Below are positions 62,726 to 64,000 of a stretch of 64,000 nucleotides of DNA, piece after piece (position 1 is the stretch's first letter; every line of letters begins with the position of its first letter). This DNA is from Amycolatopsis keratiniphila subsp. keratiniphila (GTDB lineage Bacteria; Actinomycetota; Actinomycetes; Mycobacteriales; Pseudonocardiaceae), in the NCBI RefSeq assembly GCF_001620365.2, contig NZ_LQMT02000010.1:150142-214141 (forward strand), given 5' to 3'. Both the position numbers and the translations under genes were made by a program. Under the pieces are notes generated by a model. That model was given only the letters and a program-made list of their open reading frames with translations. It did not search any database and had not been told where the DNA came from.

Positions 62726-63979
62726 GTGCCCGAGACCTTCCTCCCCGAACTGCCGCAGGAGTTGTGGCGTGCCGGCAAGCTGGAGCTTGCGCATGGTGTG
62801 CAGCAGTTCTTGCAGGTGATTCGCATGGCCACTGCCGGGTTGGGGCAGTTCCTGGCGGAGATCGAGAATCGTGGCGCCAAAGACTTGTATGGGCATGGCA
62901 CTACGGCGAGTTGGTTCGCGGAGATGGCGGGGTTGTCGCGGGGTGAGGCGGGTGCGGTGGTGAAACGGGCTCTCGCCCTGAACCCCACCCTCGCTCTGGA
63001 TGGCACCGAGGTTCCGCCTGTTGCTCCCTGCACCGCCGCTGTCGCTGCTCAGGGGTTGGTCGGGGACGAACGGATCGATCAGATCCTGGAGATCTTGAAA
63101 CGGCTCCCTGCCGACACCTCTGCCGAGGATCGGACGTGCGCGGAGAAGATCCTCGCCGAGCTTGCCCCGCACGCCGGTCCCCGCCAGCTCGCCGAGGCCG
63201 AGACGAAACTGCTGGGCTGGCTCGACCCCGACGGCAACGAACCCAAAGACCCCGACCCCAAAGAACCACGCCGCGAGATCACCCTGGAACGCCGCAAAGA
63301 CGGGTTCTGGAAACTCACCGGCCTCCTCGACGACGAGACCGGGGCTCGCACCGCGGCCGCATTGGAGGCGCATGCCAAGCCACGCCCTGTCGATGAGTTC
63401 GGTCAGGCGGATCTGCGGATGAAGTGCGAACGCATGGGAGACGCCTGGGCCGAGCTCCTGGACCTGGCGATCGCGTGTCCGGATCAGCCGGGAACCAGTG
63501 GCTACCGGACCTTGGTGAATGTGACCGTCGGGCTTGAGGAACTCAGATCGGGTCTCGGGACCGCGTGCCTGGACTTCGTCGGGACGATGACCGCCCGCGA
63601 AGCCCGGCTCGCCGCCTGCGATTGCCTGATGTTGCCGGTCGTGATGGGCACCTCGGGTGAGCCGCTGGATATGGGACGCCTGAGACGGTTCGTCACACCG
63701 GGCCAAAGACGGGCGTTGAACATCCGTGACGGTGGTTGTGCGTTCCCGGGCTGTCATCGGAAACCGAAGAATTGCCACGCTCATCATATCGAGCACTGGG
63801 CAGACGGCGGACCCACCGATCTCCGGAATCTCGTGCTGCTCTGCGGTTTTCATCACCGCCTGATCCACCACGGTGACTGGGAAGTACGCATAGCGGCCGA
63901 CGGCCTACCGGAGTTCATCCCACCCCAATACCGGGACCCGCTCCGAAAACCCCGACGTAACACCCTGCATCACGTCTAA
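62726..63979 (+). CDS. DUF222/HNH endonuclease-domain protein (13E12-type)
   Basis: The chosen start is GTG 62726, giving 417 aa; GTG 62696 is inside the SOS box and less likely. The N-terminal DUF222 region (about 1-260) has LGHGTTASWFAEM-like and LGWLDPDG motifs. The C-terminal HNH domain (about 325-395) reads RRALNIRDGGCAFPGCHRKPKNCHAHHIEHWADGGPTDLRNLVLLCGFHHRLIHHG, with the zinc-finger and catalytic His set intact. 13E12-type proteins are repeated in mycobacteria and some are LexA controlled. Function unknown, probably a DNA nuclease. Confidence 0.88.
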   Translation: MPETFLPELPQELWRAGKLELAHGVQQFLQVIRMATAGLGQFLAEIENRGAKDLYGHGTTASWFAEMAGLSRGEAGAVVKRALALNPTLALDGTEVPPVAPCTAAVAAQGLVGDERIDQILEILKRLPADTSAEDRTCAEKILAELAPHAGPRQLAEAETKLLGWLDPDGNEPKDPDPKEPRREITLERRKDGFWKLTGLLDDETGARTAAALEAHAKPRPVDEFGQADLRMKCERMGDAWAELLDLAIACPDQPGTSGYRTLVNVTVGLEELRSGLGTACLDFVGTMTAREARLAACDCLMLPVVMGTSGEPLDMGRLRRFVTPGQRRALNIRDGGCAFPGCHRKPKNCHAHHIEHWADGGPTDLRNLVLLCGFHHRLIHHGDWEVRIAADGLPEFIPPQYRDPLRKPRRNTLHHV

Positions 63980-64000
63980 GCCCCGAGGAGCCCGCCAGCC

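Overview
The window looks like chromosome of a high-GC actinomycete, most probably Pseudonocardiales and Amycolatopsis-like. The reasons are the strong G/C third-position bias, frequent GTG starts, 4-nt stop/start overlaps, the conserved rnhB-lepB-rplS-trmD-rimM-khpA-rpsP-ffh block, an amt-glnB-glnD operon, a DUF222/HNH (13E12-type) gene and long perfect intergenic palindromes. The genus is an inference from memory, not a search result.

Bases 1-16480 are a DNA-processing locus (yraN-comM-dprA, minus strand) wrecked by two different Tn554/RIT-like elements built on tyrosine recombinases. Element B (7586-15568, complete) sits in comM. It cuts the gene inside the Walker B motif and is bounded by 12-bp inverted repeats with two non-identical hexamers. 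Removing it restores a 503-codon in-frame comM. It encodes TnpA-TnpB-TnpC, a HEPN-like protein with a hidden coupled 54-aa gene, and a codon-atypical membrane protein. Element A (about 1-6728, left end outside the window) interrupts dprA after 85 codons. It carries three overlapping recombinase genes plus a coiled-coil gene and a cargo gene with an RNxxxH motif.

Bases 16481-35908 are mostly core genome: yraN, DUF2469, rnhB, lepB, rplS, trmD, rimM, khpA, rpsP, two CPBP membrane proteases, an amidohydrolase, ffh, a pentapeptide-repeat membrane protein, ku, a decayed EamA-type transporter, the nitrogen operon amt-glnB-glnD with a candidate GlnR site, an RlmA-type methyltransferase and a FhuF-like iron-sulfur protein.

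Bases 35909-42190 hold a repeat-rich intergenic stretch, a LuxR-type regulator and, divergent from it, a tightly packed five-gene operon of unknown function. Its products are an extreme acidic-to-basic protein, a predicted HExxH metallopeptidase and three helical proteins. This is the best candidate in the window for an undescribed system.

Bases 42245-60828 contain metY, a CoA-binding protein and a nearly complete purine catabolic region: allantoicase, allantoinase, uraD-uraH-uricase, purine permease, guanine deaminase-like protein, three-subunit xanthine dehydrogenase with an 8-oxoguanine-type deaminase, and PucR, with several palindromic operator candidates. A TAP-like hydrolase/TetR pair and a secreted protein lie in its middle. 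The end of the window has a MarR regulator, a DsbA-family protein, a GNAT acetyltransferase and a DUF222/HNH protein preceded by a LexA-type SOS box.
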